NCBI GenBank assembly: GCA_964501655.1
Contig: CAZCTN010000003.1
Coordinates: 62,001-126,000 of the forward strand
From: JAAYJK01 sp964501655
Lineage (GTDB): Bacteria; Bacillota; Syntrophomonadia; Syntrophomonadales; Syntrophomonadaceae
DNA: 64,000 bases
Reading direction: 5' to 3'
The translations under genes and the position numbers were made by a program. This document shows, piece after piece, positions 7,397 through 15,777 of the stretch (its first letter is position 1; every line of letters starts with the position of its first letter). Below the pieces are notes generated by a model. That model was not told where the DNA came from. It did no database searches and worked only from the letters and a program-made list of their open reading frames with translations.

Positions 7397-8806
7397 ATGC
7401 AGCCAACCAAAGATGATTGTTGTAGTCCACACATGAAACTAGGAGACTTTAAAATGCTCTTTGGAGCCTCCTTTGACGGGATATTGCTTACCGATGCCCA
7501 AGGCAATATCCTGTTGTTCAATAAGGCCTATGTGGAATTGTCAGGCATCCCGGAAAATGTATTAAAAGGCAGAAACATGAGAGATATAATTAGCCTGGGC
7601 TATCTGGAAAAATCAGTAGCACTGATGGTGATTTATGAGAAGAAAACCATCACCATTACTCATAATAATCTGCCTTGCGGTATTGGTATTGTAACCGGAA
7701 ATCCTATTTTTGATGAAAACGGTGAGCTTTATCGAGTGGTCACCAATGTGAGAGATATGTCGGAAATATATCGCCTTCGTGAAGAACTGGAGAAAGCGCA
7801 GGAAATGGAGAAAATATACTATCAGCAAATGGACCAGGAAAAGAACCCGAATCTGAAAAATGAACCGGTTGCTATCAGCATCCCCATGAAAGAGGCATTG
7901 GGGTTAGCCCGCAAAATCAGTCCGGTTGATGTTACGGTATTGATTTTAGGCGAATCAGGAGTGGGCAAAGAAGTAATCGCTAAATATATTCACGATAATA
8001 GTACTCGCAAAAATGGTCCTTTTGTAGCTGTAAACTGCGGAGCAATTCCTGAACACCTACTGGAATCGGAATTGTTCGGTTATGCAGCCGGGTCTTTTAC
8101 CGGAGCTTTGAAAAATGGCAAAGCTGGTTTGTTTGAATCAGCGGAAAATGGCAGCCTGTTTCTGGACGAAATAGGCGAACTGCCTACCAACCTGCAGGTC
8201 AAGATACTTCGTGTTTTGGAAATGCATGAAGTAACCAGGATCGGCGAATGCAAGTCTATTCCTGTTAACGCCAGGATTCTGGCTGCTACCAATCGCGATT
8301 TGGAAGAAATGGTTAAGAACAAAACCTTTAGAGATGACCTGTATTACCGTTTAAATGTGATTCAAATAACCATACCTCCTCTCAGGGAACGAATTGAAGA
8401 TATCGCCCCCCTCAGTATGCATTTTCTCAACCATTATAATCAGGTCTATCATCAGAAAAAACGCATAAGTTCTGATGCACTAAGGGTATTCAAGCAGCAT
8501 TCATGGCCGGGCAACATTCGGGAACTGAAAAACGCTATGGAACGCTTGGTAGTAGTAAGTGAAGGCGAATATCTGGACGTCAATGAACTAGCCCTTAAAC
8601 AAGCTGATAAAACTATCATGCCCTGCGTACAGGTTTCTGGAATTATGCCTTTGAGTACGGCAGTTGAAGAAATTGAGAAACAGATACTCGCCACCGCCTT
8701 GAATGAACTAAGCAGCAGCAGAAAAGTTGCAGCAGCTATTGGAATTAATCAGGCAACCGTTTTGAGAAAGATGAAGAAGTATGGCCTGCGCAGAACCTTC
8801 AGCTAA
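7397..8806 (+). CDS. Sigma-54-dependent transcriptional activator (PAS-AAA+-Fis)
   Basis: A 469-aa enhancer-binding protein. Residues about 15-125 form a PAS sensor domain, residues about 155-385 the AAA+ ATPase and the last 45 residues a Fis-type helix-turn-helix. The ATPase shows Walker A GESGVGKE, Walker B SLFLDEIGELP and the sigma-54 contact loop, here GSFTGA rather than GAFTGA. There is no receiver or GAF domain, so the PAS domain, or a ligand in it, is the likely input. The ATG follows AAAGGAG. As the only enhancer-binding protein in the window and directly downstream of two sigma-54 units, it most likely switches on the dehydratase pathway in response to its substrate or to redox state. 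Confidence 0.93.
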   Translation: MQPTKDDCCSPHMKLGDFKMLFGASFDGILLTDAQGNILLFNKAYVELSGIPENVLKGRNMRDIISLGYLEKSVALMVIYEKKTITITHNNLPCGIGIVTGNPIFDENGELYRVVTNVRDMSEIYRLREELEKAQEMEKIYYQQMDQEKNPNLKNEPVAISIPMKEALGLARKISPVDVTVLILGESGVGKEVIAKYIHDNSTRKNGPFVAVNCGAIPEHLLESELFGYAAGSFTGALKNGKAGLFESAENGSLFLDEIGELPTNLQVKILRVLEMHEVTRIGECKSIPVNARILAATNRDLEEMVKNKTFRDDLYYRLNVIQITIPPLRERIEDIAPLSMHFLNHYNQVYHQKKRISSDALRVFKQHSWPGNIRELKNAMERLVVVSEGEYLDVNELALKQADKTIMPCVQVSGIMPLSTAVEEIEKQILATALNELSSSRKVAAAIGINQATVLRKMKKYGLRRTFS

Positions 8807-8979
8807 CCCTTCATTTATTCGCTGTAATATCACCTGGTTTTCAGTGATACCTTCAGGCCCCGAAGCCGGGCATTATTCTAACCGCCGGAAGCACTCTGGG
8901 AGCACACCGTTTGGCTTCCCAAACTCCATAAAATTAAGGAAGAAACTAAGAAAGAACCTGCAACTTTTATCCTACCGAT

Positions 8980-9065
8980 GCAAACAAGGCGGAGGATTGG
9001 AGCCTGCCGCCTGTTTTGTCAATAGGAACCCGGCCACTTAGAAGAGGCGTAAGACATCTTTTTGC
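8980..9065 (+). repeat. Intergenic repeat family, copy A
   Basis: It shares ordered blocks with copies at 25700, 44671 and 49891: a GC-rich start with GAGGATTGGA, the linker GTTTTGTCAATAGGAACCC, and GACATCTTTTT. AGGCGG and CCGCCT can pair just before the T-rich linker. It ends five bases from the stop codon of the minus-strand chemoreceptor gene, so it lies in the convergent 3' region of two genes. Confidence 0.65.
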
Positions 9066-9069
9066 TTCC

Positions 9070-9897
9070 TTATATTTCTTGGGCTACCCGGTTCAGTTCA
9101 TGGATAAGGCTGGTCATCTCTTCTATTTGGGCATTAATCTCCTGACTCACCACCGCCTGCTCTTCACTGGCTTTGAGGCTTATTTGCGAACTCTCGATAG
9201 CCCTGGTGATTGAAGTGTTAACCTTGTCTATAAGGGTTTTTATCATGGCTGCAGTCCCACGGGACGAGTCCGACAACTTGCGTATTTCCTCTGCAACCAC
9301 ACCAAAACCATCACCAGCATCACCGGCTCGAGCAGCTTCTATAGCTGCGTTCAAACCCAGCATTTTGGTTTGTCCGGCAATGTTATTAATATCTTCCAGT
9401 ATTCTGACTATGTCATCAGCATTTTGTCGGATATAGATAATGTTTTCATGCAGAACTTCTTCGCTGCTGTTGATACTGCTGGCGGCAATAGCATTATCTT
9501 CAACAGCAGATGCAATTTCAATCATGCTTTCCTGATAGTTCTGAGCCATCTTTTGCAAATTAAAGGCATTTTGTCGTGATATAGCCATTAAATAGGTACC
9601 CACAATGGCGTCCGGCTGCTCATCATCAAAAACAGGTGCCGTTATCACCTTCATAGCTACACCATAATGGCTGTCATCAAGTTCAAAACTGCTGGCCTGC
9701 CTGGTTTTTATGGCCGTATCAGACCCCAACCCCTGGGCAAAACGTTTGCCTACTTGTACCCCCGGAAGCTCAAACCTGGAATCCTCCAAATAGGTGAACT
9801 TCTCCAGGTCAGTTGAGGCAAATGCCACTTCCCAGGGAATAACCTGGAGCATTGCTTTGGATATCTGCGGAAAATTGTCCAAATACCAGCTGCTCAA
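9070..9897 (-). CDS. Soluble methyl-accepting-chemotaxis-like protein
   Basis: A 275-aa protein with an N-terminal domain of about 120 residues, possibly a ligand-binding fold, and a short C-terminal coiled-coil signalling domain. The hairpin tip is clear: MLGLNAAIEAARAGDAGDGFGVVAEEIRKLS. No membrane segment or signal peptide is present, so it should be cytoplasmic. It starts at TTG 9897 behind AAAGGAGG. The signalling domain is much shorter than in full chemoreceptors, and no che genes are nearby, so it may act on a signalling partner other than the flagellar array. A TATAAT lies at 9930-9925 without a good -35, and a nested palindrome lies at 9986-10023. Confidence 0.85.
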   Translation of the reverse strand: MSSWYLDNFPQISKAMLQVIPWEVAFASTDLEKFTYLEDSRFELPGVQVGKRFAQGLGSDTAIKTRQASSFELDDSHYGVAMKVITAPVFDDEQPDAIVGTYLMAISRQNAFNLQKMAQNYQESMIEIASAVEDNAIAASSINSSEEVLHENIIYIRQNADDIVRILEDINNIAGQTKMLGLNAAIEAARAGDAGDGFGVVAEEIRKLSDSSRGTAAMIKTLIDKVNTSITRAIESSQISLKASEEQAVVSQEINAQIEEMTSLIHELNRVAQEI

Positions 9898-10464
9898 TTC
9901 TATTTCCTCCTTTAATGTGTATTTATTATACTGACCTGAAGATGTTCGAAATATTTCTATTCAAACTCCTGCTTTACACTTCAGACGATGCACCGATACA
10001 TCAATATTGACCAAATTGCATCGGCAAGAGCCAAATGTTCAGCCTCTACTCCGAATTTTTCAGGTGTAAACAAATTCCCATGCCGTCAGCAATATTTTGC
10101 AGATGGCTATAAATAACCCGAATCCTCTAATTCAAATTAGAAGTATTACCAATTTGGGACTGCAATTTATTGGTTTAGTTTTATATTTATTCTATTGTTT
10201 ATGTAGTATTTGCAATAATCATGCCATTGGCAACCATGGACAATAATTCCCAAATCCAAGCAGTCCTGATAATGTCAATCTGTCGATTGCTCTAGATTGC
10301 TCCTGATATAAGTCGCCGATGATAAATGAAGGGTTATTGTTGAAGGAAGATTTTAAATACGCTGATAAACGATTGGGGATATAGAGATAGCCTTTGACGC
10401 TAGGAACCCTCAAATAGCTTTGAGGGTTCCCATTTGTCGCCATATATTCTCAATAAGACCGTAA
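9898..10464. other. Intergenic region between ribH and the chemoreceptor gene
   Basis: No convincing gene in 567 bp. It holds a nested palindrome (9986-10023: CGATGCA/TGCATCG around TCAATATTGA) upstream of the chemoreceptor gene and a long hairpin (10403-10430) after ribH. A 74-codon minus-strand frame at 10443-10219 has no ribosome site and resembles nothing known to me. Confidence 0.5.
10403..10430 (-). terminator. Hairpin downstream of ribH, probable 3' end of the riboflavin operon
   Basis: A perfect 12-bp stem GGAACCCTCAAA/TTTGAGGGTTCC with a four-base loop lies 34 bp past the ribH stop. No T-run follows on the minus strand, so it may protect the 3' end of the mRNA or be a remnant of a palindromic repeat rather than a classical terminator. 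Confidence 0.5.
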
Positions 10465-10929
10465 CTAATCCAGTGACTTGAAAAGGTTGACCATTTCCAG
10501 GGCAGTCACAGCAGCATCCGAACCCTTGTTGCCTGCTTTGGTCCCGGCTCTCTCAATGGCCTGCTCTATGGTATCGGTGGTTAATACGCCATAAATGACC
10601 GGCTTGCCGGTATTTAAGCCTACCTGAGCAACTCCCTTGGTTACCTCGGAAGCCACATATTCGAAATGAGGCGTAGCCCCCCTTATAACCGTCCCCAGAC
10701 AGATTACCGCGTCATATCCCTTGGCGCTCATTTTTTGAGCTGCCAGAGGTATTTCAAAGGCTCCCGGCACCCAGGCTATCTCAATGTGGTTTTCATCCAC
10801 TCCGTGCCTGATCAGGGCGTCCAGACATCCCGACAGCAGTTTGTTGGTAATAAATTCATTGAACCGGGATACTATTATACCGAATTTAAGATTCTCTCCA
10901 ATCAGTTTACCTTCATATATTCTTGGCAA
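10465..10929 (-). CDS. ribH: 6,7-dimethyl-8-ribityllumazine synthase
   Basis: A 154-aa lumazine synthase that joins 5-amino-6-ribitylamino-uracil with 3,4-dihydroxybutanone 4-phosphate to give the riboflavin precursor; the family assembles into 60-mer shells. Recognisable stretches are FGIIVSRFNEFIT, AWVPGAFEIPLAA, CLGTVIRGATPHFEYV and the C-terminal AGTKAGNKGSDAAVTALEMV, which carries the catalytic-loop residues. I chose TTG 10929, nine bases after GGGAGG; the upstream in-frame TTG at 10938 touches that ribosome site. It is the last gene of the rib operon, 30 bp after ribBA, under the FMN riboswitch at 14060. Confidence 0.96.
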   Translation of the reverse strand: MPRIYEGKLIGENLKFGIIVSRFNEFITNKLLSGCLDALIRHGVDENHIEIAWVPGAFEIPLAAQKMSAKGYDAVICLGTVIRGATPHFEYVASEVTKGVAQVGLNTGKPVIYGVLTTDTIEQAIERAGTKAGNKGSDAAVTALEMVNLFKSLD

Positions 10930-10959
10930 TCCAAGCAACCTCCCTTAATAAATATTGTT

Positions 10960-12156
10960 CTACATATTGGCCAGCAGATGCCCCATCTTCTCCTTCTTGG
11001 TCTTCAGATAGTATCTATTCTCTTGGCGGCTTTCCATTTCCATCGGTACCCTCTCTACCACTTCCAGATGATGCCCTTCCAAGCCTCTGATTTTCTTGGG
11101 GTTATTGGTCATCAAACGCATTTTCTTGATCCCCAGATCGGTTAGTATCTGGGCTCCGATGCCATAATCCCTCAAATCAGCAGCAAATCCCAGGTCCAGG
11201 TTGGCCTGTACCGTGTCTCTGCCATTGTCCTGAAGTTTGTAAGCCCTTATTTTGTTGCACAGCCCGATCCCCCTTCCTTCCTGCCGCATATAGAGCAGTA
11301 CCCCCTTGCCTTCTTCCTCTATCATCTCCAGCGCTTTTTGCAGTTGTTCGCCACAGTCACAGCGTTTGCTGGCGAAGGCATCTCCGGTCAGACACTCGGA
11401 ATGCACTCTTACCAGAACCGGTTCGTCTGGTTCCCACTGTCCTTTGACCAAGGCCAGATGTTCCTTGTCGTCCAGTAATGATCTATAGGCCACAGCCTTA
11501 AATTCTCCAAAAGCGGTGGGCAGCCTGGCGTCATCGAACCTGATGACCAGTTTTTCACTGCGCCGGCGATATTCAATCATATCGGCAATGGTGATGATCT
11601 TGATATTAAACTTTCTGGAGAATTCTATCAGCTCCGGAACCCGGGCCATGGTCCCATCAGGATTCATGATCTCACAGATAACGGCGGCGGGATAAAGTCC
11701 GGCCATTCTGGCCAGATCGATGGAGCCTTCGGTGTGCCCGGCCCTTCTCAGAGTGCCTCCCTCCCGGTATCTTAGCGGAAATATGTGCCCCGGGCGCCTA
11801 AAGTCCGCTGCCACACTATCTTTGGAGATCAGAGCTTTAACCGTATCAGCTCTTTCATGGGCTGAAATGCCGGTGGTGGTGGTTTTGTAATCAACGGAAA
11901 CGGTAAAGGCTGTTTCGTGATTGTCTGTATTATTCATAACCATAGGTTTAATGTCCAAACGATCCAGGTCAGATCCCTCCATGGGAACACAAATCAGTCC
12001 CCGAGCATGAACAGCCATGAAATTGATCAGATCCGGATTGGCCTTTTCAGCTGCAACTATCAGGTCCCCTTCGTTCTCCCGGTCCTCATCGTCAACCATG
12101 ATTACCATCTTACCTTCTCTGATATCGTTTATTGCTTCTTCTACACTATTAAACAT
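10960..12156 (-). CDS. ribBA: Bifunctional 3,4-dihydroxybutanone 4-phosphate synthase / GTP cyclohydrolase II
   Basis: A 398-aa fusion that supplies both starting units of riboflavin. The N-terminal half (about 1-200) is RibB, with the acidic metal loop VDDEDRENEGD and the later GHIFPLRYREGGTLRRAGHTE region. The C-terminal half is RibA, with zinc cysteines in HSECLTGDAFASKRCDCGEQ and the GTP-binding RQEGRGIGL. Length is as expected for Firmicute RibBA. It lies 12 bp after ribE and before ribH, with ATG 12156 preceded by AAGGGGGCAGCAGC. Both halves keep their key residues, so both activities are expected. Confidence 0.97.
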   Translation of the reverse strand: MFNSVEEAINDIREGKMVIMVDDEDRENEGDLIVAAEKANPDLINFMAVHARGLICVPMEGSDLDRLDIKPMVMNNTDNHETAFTVSVDYKTTTTGISAHERADTVKALISKDSVAADFRRPGHIFPLRYREGGTLRRAGHTEGSIDLARMAGLYPAAVICEIMNPDGTMARVPELIEFSRKFNIKIITIADMIEYRRRSEKLVIRFDDARLPTAFGEFKAVAYRSLLDDKEHLALVKGQWEPDEPVLVRVHSECLTGDAFASKRCDCGEQLQKALEMIEEEGKGVLLYMRQEGRGIGLCNKIRAYKLQDNGRDTVQANLDLGFAADLRDYGIGAQILTDLGIKKMRLMTNNPKKIRGLEGHHLEVVERVPMEMESRQENRYYLKTKKEKMGHLLANM

Positions 12157-12168
12157 GCTGCTGCCCCC

Positions 12169-12819
12169 TTAAATAAATCCATTTTCTGCCAGGTAACTGT
12201 AATCTATACTTTTCTTTCCCAGTTCGATTTTATTGTTCAACAATAGTTTCTCAACATAACGCCCGATAATGTCGGTTTCCAGATTTACTCTGTCCCCTGC
12301 TCTTTTCCAACCCAGTACGGTTAACCGGGCGGTATGCGGTATGAGCGATACCGTAAAGCTGTGCTGATCCACCGCTACTATGGTGAGGCTTACCCCATCA
12401 ACTGCTATTGATCCTTTGGCAACTGTATATTTCAATATATCGGACGGGGCTTGAAGCCGATAAATAATTGCTATATCATCCTGGGTCTTACCAATAATGG
12501 TGCCTATCCCGTCAACATGACCCTGCACCAAGTGCCCGCCCAATCTATCTGTCAGTCTTAACGCCCGTTCCAGGTTGACCTGACTGCCGCTGCTCAGTGA
12601 TTTCAGGGTGGTACGCTGATAGGTTTCCGGCATAACATCGGCGGTAAAACTGCTACCGGAATGTTCTGTTACCGTCAGGCATACCCCATTAACAGCAATA
12701 CTGTCTCCTGTTTTAACCTCTTCCAGCACCTTATCGGCCTGAATAGCTATAGCAAAGGATTGCTGCCCCCGGTTAACCTGTTTTACTTGGCCGATTTCCT
12801 CAACAATTCCAGTAAAAAT
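12169..12819 (-). CDS. ribE: Riboflavin synthase alpha chain, apparently starting at ATT
   Basis: Riboflavin synthase dismutates two lumazines into riboflavin and ribitylaminouracil. The 216-aa product has the two repeated beta-barrel halves, with VNGVCLTVTE and VDGVSLTIVA as paired motifs and GHLVQGHVDG between them. The family N-terminus is MFTGIVEE; here FTGIVEEIG is preceded by ATT 12819, seven bases after GGGGAGG. Between an in-frame TAA upstream and that codon there is no ATG, GTG or TTG. The first ordinary start, GTG 12729, would delete 30 conserved residues. I therefore place the start at ATT, with a G-to-T sequence error as the alternative. Second gene of the rib operon. Confidence 0.9.
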   Translation of the reverse strand: MFTGIVEEIGQVKQVNRGQQSFAIAIQADKVLEEVKTGDSIAVNGVCLTVTEHSGSSFTADVMPETYQRTTLKSLSSGSQVNLERALRLTDRLGGHLVQGHVDGIGTIIGKTQDDIAIIYRLQAPSDILKYTVAKGSIAVDGVSLTIVAVDQHSFTVSLIPHTARLTVLGWKRAGDRVNLETDIIGRYVEKLLLNNKIELGKKSIDYSYLAENGFI

Positions 12820-12872
12820 ATTATTACCTCCCCATTTAAGCTGAATCCTGCACGGTGTTTATTTGCTGGAGC

Positions 12873-13973
12873 TCAGCTGCGTACCGCAGTGACTAATAGG
12901 TCAGAGCCAAAGTACTGTACATCCTTGATCTTCAATTCCAGAGCATCCCGCATAAACTCATATCCTGCACCTCCCACCGGGGTCGGAGCGTTGCGCCCGC
13001 CAATTAATTTAGGTGCAATAAACCAGTAATATTTGTCTACCAATCCTGCTTCCAGCAAAGAAGCATTTATCTCTGCCCCGCCTTCAACCAGGACGCTGGT
13101 AATGTCCCGATCGGCCAGTATGGTCATGACTTTGGACAGGGGCACCCGGTCATCTTCCAGTTCCAGACGAATAATCTCTGCTCCCTGGACGGATAGTGCC
13201 TCCGCCCTACCTTCATCAATGTTTGACCCGCAAAAAACTATACTGCTCTGCTCCCGACTGCTCCGGGCGATAATACTATTAAGGGGCAGATCCAATTGAC
13301 TGTCAATGACTATTCTGACCGGATCGCGGCTGTTGCCGTCGTTTAACCTGGTGTTCAGCTGCGGGTTGTCGGCCAGTACAGTGCCAATTCCTACCATTAT
13401 TGCATCATAGGTATTTCTGAGCCGGTGGACATATTGCCTGGCCTCTGCTCCGGTAATCCAGCGAGAATCTCCGCTGCAGGCGGCAATTTTTCCGTCCATG
13501 GTCATGGCTGTCTTGAGGGCTATAAAGGGCAACCCGCTCTGGATATACTTGAAGAATATCTCATTCAATTCTACGGCCGCCTCCTGCATAACCCCGTATT
13601 TTGTCTCGATCCCAGCCTCTTGCAGTATGGCCAGACCACCTCCGGCAACCTTGGGATTAGGGTCCAGAGTGGCTATCACTACCCGTTTAATACCGGCCTT
13701 GATTATGGCCTCGGTACAGGGAGGGGTGCGGCCATGGTGACAACAGGGCTCCAATGATACATAAAGAGCAGCTCCCCGAGCTTCGGAGCCTGCAGCTGCC
13801 AGGGCATGCACCTCGGCATGAGGCGTGCCCGCTTTTTGATGATAGCCTTCCCCCACTATCTCTCCGTCTTTAACTATAACTGCCCCTACCAGGGGATTGG
13901 GACTGGTCCTCCCCCTGCCCAAGGCAGCCAGTTCAATAGCTCTTTTCATATACCTGGAATCCATATCCGTCAA
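12873..13973 (-). CDS. ribD: Bifunctional diaminohydroxyphosphoribosylaminopyrimidine deaminase / reductase
   Basis: A 366-aa protein carrying out the second and third steps from GTP. Residues about 1-145 are a cytidine-deaminase-like zinc domain with HAEVHAL and EPCCHHGRTPPCTEAI; the rest is the NADPH-dependent reductase with TAMTMDGKIA, GIGTVLADNPQLNTR and VLVEGGAEINASLL. It starts at TTG 13973 behind AGAGGTGG. It is the first gene of ribD-ribE-ribBA-ribH and is directly preceded by the terminator and FMN aptamer at 13990-14172, so its expression should fall when FMN is plentiful. Confidence 0.96.
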   Translation of the reverse strand: MTDMDSRYMKRAIELAALGRGRTSPNPLVGAVIVKDGEIVGEGYHQKAGTPHAEVHALAAAGSEARGAALYVSLEPCCHHGRTPPCTEAIIKAGIKRVVIATLDPNPKVAGGGLAILQEAGIETKYGVMQEAAVELNEIFFKYIQSGLPFIALKTAMTMDGKIAACSGDSRWITGAEARQYVHRLRNTYDAIMVGIGTVLADNPQLNTRLNDGNSRDPVRIVIDSQLDLPLNSIIARSSREQSSIVFCGSNIDEGRAEALSVQGAEIIRLELEDDRVPLSKVMTILADRDITSVLVEGGAEINASLLEAGLVDKYYWFIAPKLIGGRNAPTPVGGAGYEFMRDALELKIKDVQYFGSDLLVTAVRS

Positions 13974-13989
13974 TACTATCCACCTCTAA

Positions 13990-14017
13990 AACAAAAAACC
14001 CGATTCCATCGGGTTTT
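13990..14017 (-). terminator. Riboswitch-controlled terminator before ribD
   Basis: On the minus strand AACCCGAT and ATCGGGTT pair around a short loop and are followed by TTTTTTGTTTT. It lies between the FMN aptamer and the ribD start, as expected for transcription attenuation by the riboswitch. Confidence 0.88.
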
Positions 14018-14059
14018 GAGCGCAAAGCATCGTTCCTGCATATTTTGCAGGTTTAACTG

Positions 14060-14172
14060 CCCTTCTTCTCTCATCCAGACTTTAACTGTCGGCCCCGGGA
14101 TTGCACCGGATCCTGCCTTGCGGCTCACGGGCTATAACCGTCGATAGGGAATTTCACCCATCCCCGAAGAAA
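14060..14172 (-). promoter_or_regulatory. FMN riboswitch (RFN element)
   Basis: The minus strand carries the conserved RFN blocks in order: TTCGGGG, GGGTGAAATTCCC, AGCCCGTGAGCC, GATCCGGTGCAATCCCGG, GGCCGACAGT and AGTCTGGATGAGAGAAG. It heads the ribD-ribE-ribBA-ribH operon and feeds into the terminator at 13990-14017, so FMN binding should stop transcription. Confidence 0.97.
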
Positions 14173-14203
14173 GTTCTTTTGTTATTTTATTAAATTTATA
14201 TTA

Positions 14204-14878
14204 TCATCTCAGCTGTGAATGGTCAAGCCGGGCGGCATCGCGCAGGGATTTTACCGCCTGGCTCATATCAGCAGCTCCGAATATATATGATCCTGATACC
14301 AGCACATCACAACCTGCTTCTGCCACCTGAGCTGCGGTGATCTGGTTGATTCCTCCGTCTACCTGCAGGTATGCCCCGGAGCCGCAATGGTTCAGCATGG
14401 TTCTGACCTGCCTGATCTTGCTTATCACCCCGGGTATGAATTGCTGCCCTCCAAAACCGGGATTTACGCTCATCAGCAATATTAAATCAACTTCTTCGAT
14501 AATATTTTCCAGTACATTGGCCGGAGTTGCCGGATTGATTGCAACTCCCGCCTTGACTCCCTGTTCCTTTATCATCCCAATCACCCGGTGCAAGTGAGTA
14601 CAAGCTTCGCTGTGCACCCCGATCAGGTCGGCTCCCGCTTCAGCGAAAGCCGGGATCAGTTGTTCTGGCCTTTCTATCATCAAATGCACATCCAGAAAAA
14701 GCCTGGTGTGCTTTTTAACTGCAGCCACCACTCCCGGACCTATGGTCAAATTGGGCACAAAATGTCCATCCATGACATCTATATGCAACCAATCGGCTTC
14801 TGCCTCCTCAACCCTCCGGACATCATCCCTCAGACAGGAAAAATCGGCTGACAAAATCGATGGGGCTATCAATATCAT
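14204..14878 (-). CDS. rpe: Ribulose-phosphate 3-epimerase
   Basis: A 224-aa TIM-barrel enzyme interconverting ribulose 5-phosphate and xylulose 5-phosphate in the pentose phosphate pathway. Motifs: IAPSILSADF at the N-terminus, HIDVMDGHFVPNLTIGP with metal and acid/base residues, LDVHLMIERP, LLMSVNPGFGGQQF and the C-terminal VDGGIN and VSGSYIFGA phosphate loop. Its ATG overlaps the rsgA stop by four bases (ATGA), indicating translational coupling. It ends the prkC-rsgA-rpe string, the same order as in Bacillus. Confidence 0.97.
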   Translation of the reverse strand: MILIAPSILSADFSCLRDDVRRVEEAEADWLHIDVMDGHFVPNLTIGPGVVAAVKKHTRLFLDVHLMIERPEQLIPAFAEAGADLIGVHSEACTHLHRVIGMIKEQGVKAGVAINPATPANVLENIIEEVDLILLMSVNPGFGGQQFIPGVISKIRQVRTMLNHCGSGAYLQVDGGINQITAAQVAEAGCDVLVSGSYIFGAADMSQAVKSLRDAARLDHSQLR

Positions 14879-15759
14879 CTATAACACCTCTCGCGGCTTA
14901 TTACTTCTTCCAGCATGGCAATGTAGTTATTATACCTGAATCCAGGAATTACTCCTTCTTCCAAAGCCTGCTTCACTCCGCATGCTCTTTCTTTAAAGTG
15001 CAGGCAATCCCTGAACTCGCACTGATCAACATATTGCTCAAAGTCGGGGAAGCATGGAGCTACTTCTTTTCTGCCAACAGCCGGCAGGTCAATTATACTG
15101 AATCCCGGAGTGTCAGCAATCAGTCCCCCGGTTGCCAGGGGAAACAGTTCAACATGCCTGGTGGTATGCTTACCTCTGCCAATTTTAGAGCTTACTTCCT
15201 GAGTCCTCAGTTCCAGGCCTTCGCTCAGAGTGTTTAAGAGGGTGGATTTTCCAGACCCGGACGGGCCAGCCATTACTGCCACCTGATCCCTTACTGCTTC
15301 CCGGATTTCCTGAATGCCGCAACCAGTTTTGGCCGAAGACATGATAAAATTAAATCCTGCGCCCGGATAGTAATCCTTGATCAATCCGGCGTTGTCACTC
15401 TCAGGAATATCGCACTTGTTGAGCACAATGACCGGCAACAGGTGATTATAAAAGCTCAAAAATAGCAGCCGATCCAGCATCATTATGCTGGGAGCAGGCC
15501 GATCACAGGCCAGCACGATCAGAACTGCAGTAACATTGGCAATCTTGGGCCTGTACAGCTGGTTAACCCGGGGCAGCACCTTTTCCATTATCCCTTTATG
15601 CTGATCCAGTACCGTAATGGTGACTCTGTCTCCGGTCAATACCTCCTGTTTGACTTTTCCTCTCAGCCTGCTCTCATATATGCTGCCATTCTCATCCTGA
15701 ACATAGTAAAAACCGGCAATTTTTTTAATTATTATACCGTTCAATTGATGGGCAGTCAT
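14875..15759 (-). CDS. rsgA: Ribosome small-subunit GTPase RsgA
   Basis: A 294-aa circularly permuted GTPase that checks maturation of the 30S subunit. After an N-terminal OB-fold (about 1-70) come the GTPase motifs in permuted order: NKCDIP (G4), GPSGSGKSTLLN (G1), a threonine switch in KHTTRHVELF, then DTPGF (G3). The C-terminal zinc site is CxFRDCxHxxERACGV. It lies 18 bp after prkC and overlaps rpe. Family identity is secure. Confidence 0.97.
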   Translation of the reverse strand: MTAHQLNGIIIKKIAGFYYVQDENGSIYESRLRGKVKQEVLTGDRVTITVLDQHKGIMEKVLPRVNQLYRPKIANVTAVLIVLACDRPAPSIMMLDRLLFLSFYNHLLPVIVLNKCDIPESDNAGLIKDYYPGAGFNFIMSSAKTGCGIQEIREAVRDQVAVMAGPSGSGKSTLLNTLSEGLELRTQEVSSKIGRGKHTTRHVELFPLATGGLIADTPGFSIIDLPAVGRKEVAPCFPDFEQYVDQCEFRDCLHFKERACGVKQALEEGVIPGFRYNNYIAMLEEVISRERCYR

Positions 15760-15777
15760 ATCCGGCCTCCCCGTTTT

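Noticed and set aside
10219..10443. 74-codon minus-strand frame after ribH
   Set aside because: No ribosome site, overlaps the ribH 3' hairpin and resembles no known protein.
13806..14147. Plus-strand frame of 113 codons across the FMN riboswitch
   Set aside because: It is antisense to ribD and to the aptamer, with no ribosome site.
14082..14172. tRNA-like look of the GC-rich paired segment
   Set aside because: All conserved RFN blocks are present and the cloverleaf cannot be drawn.
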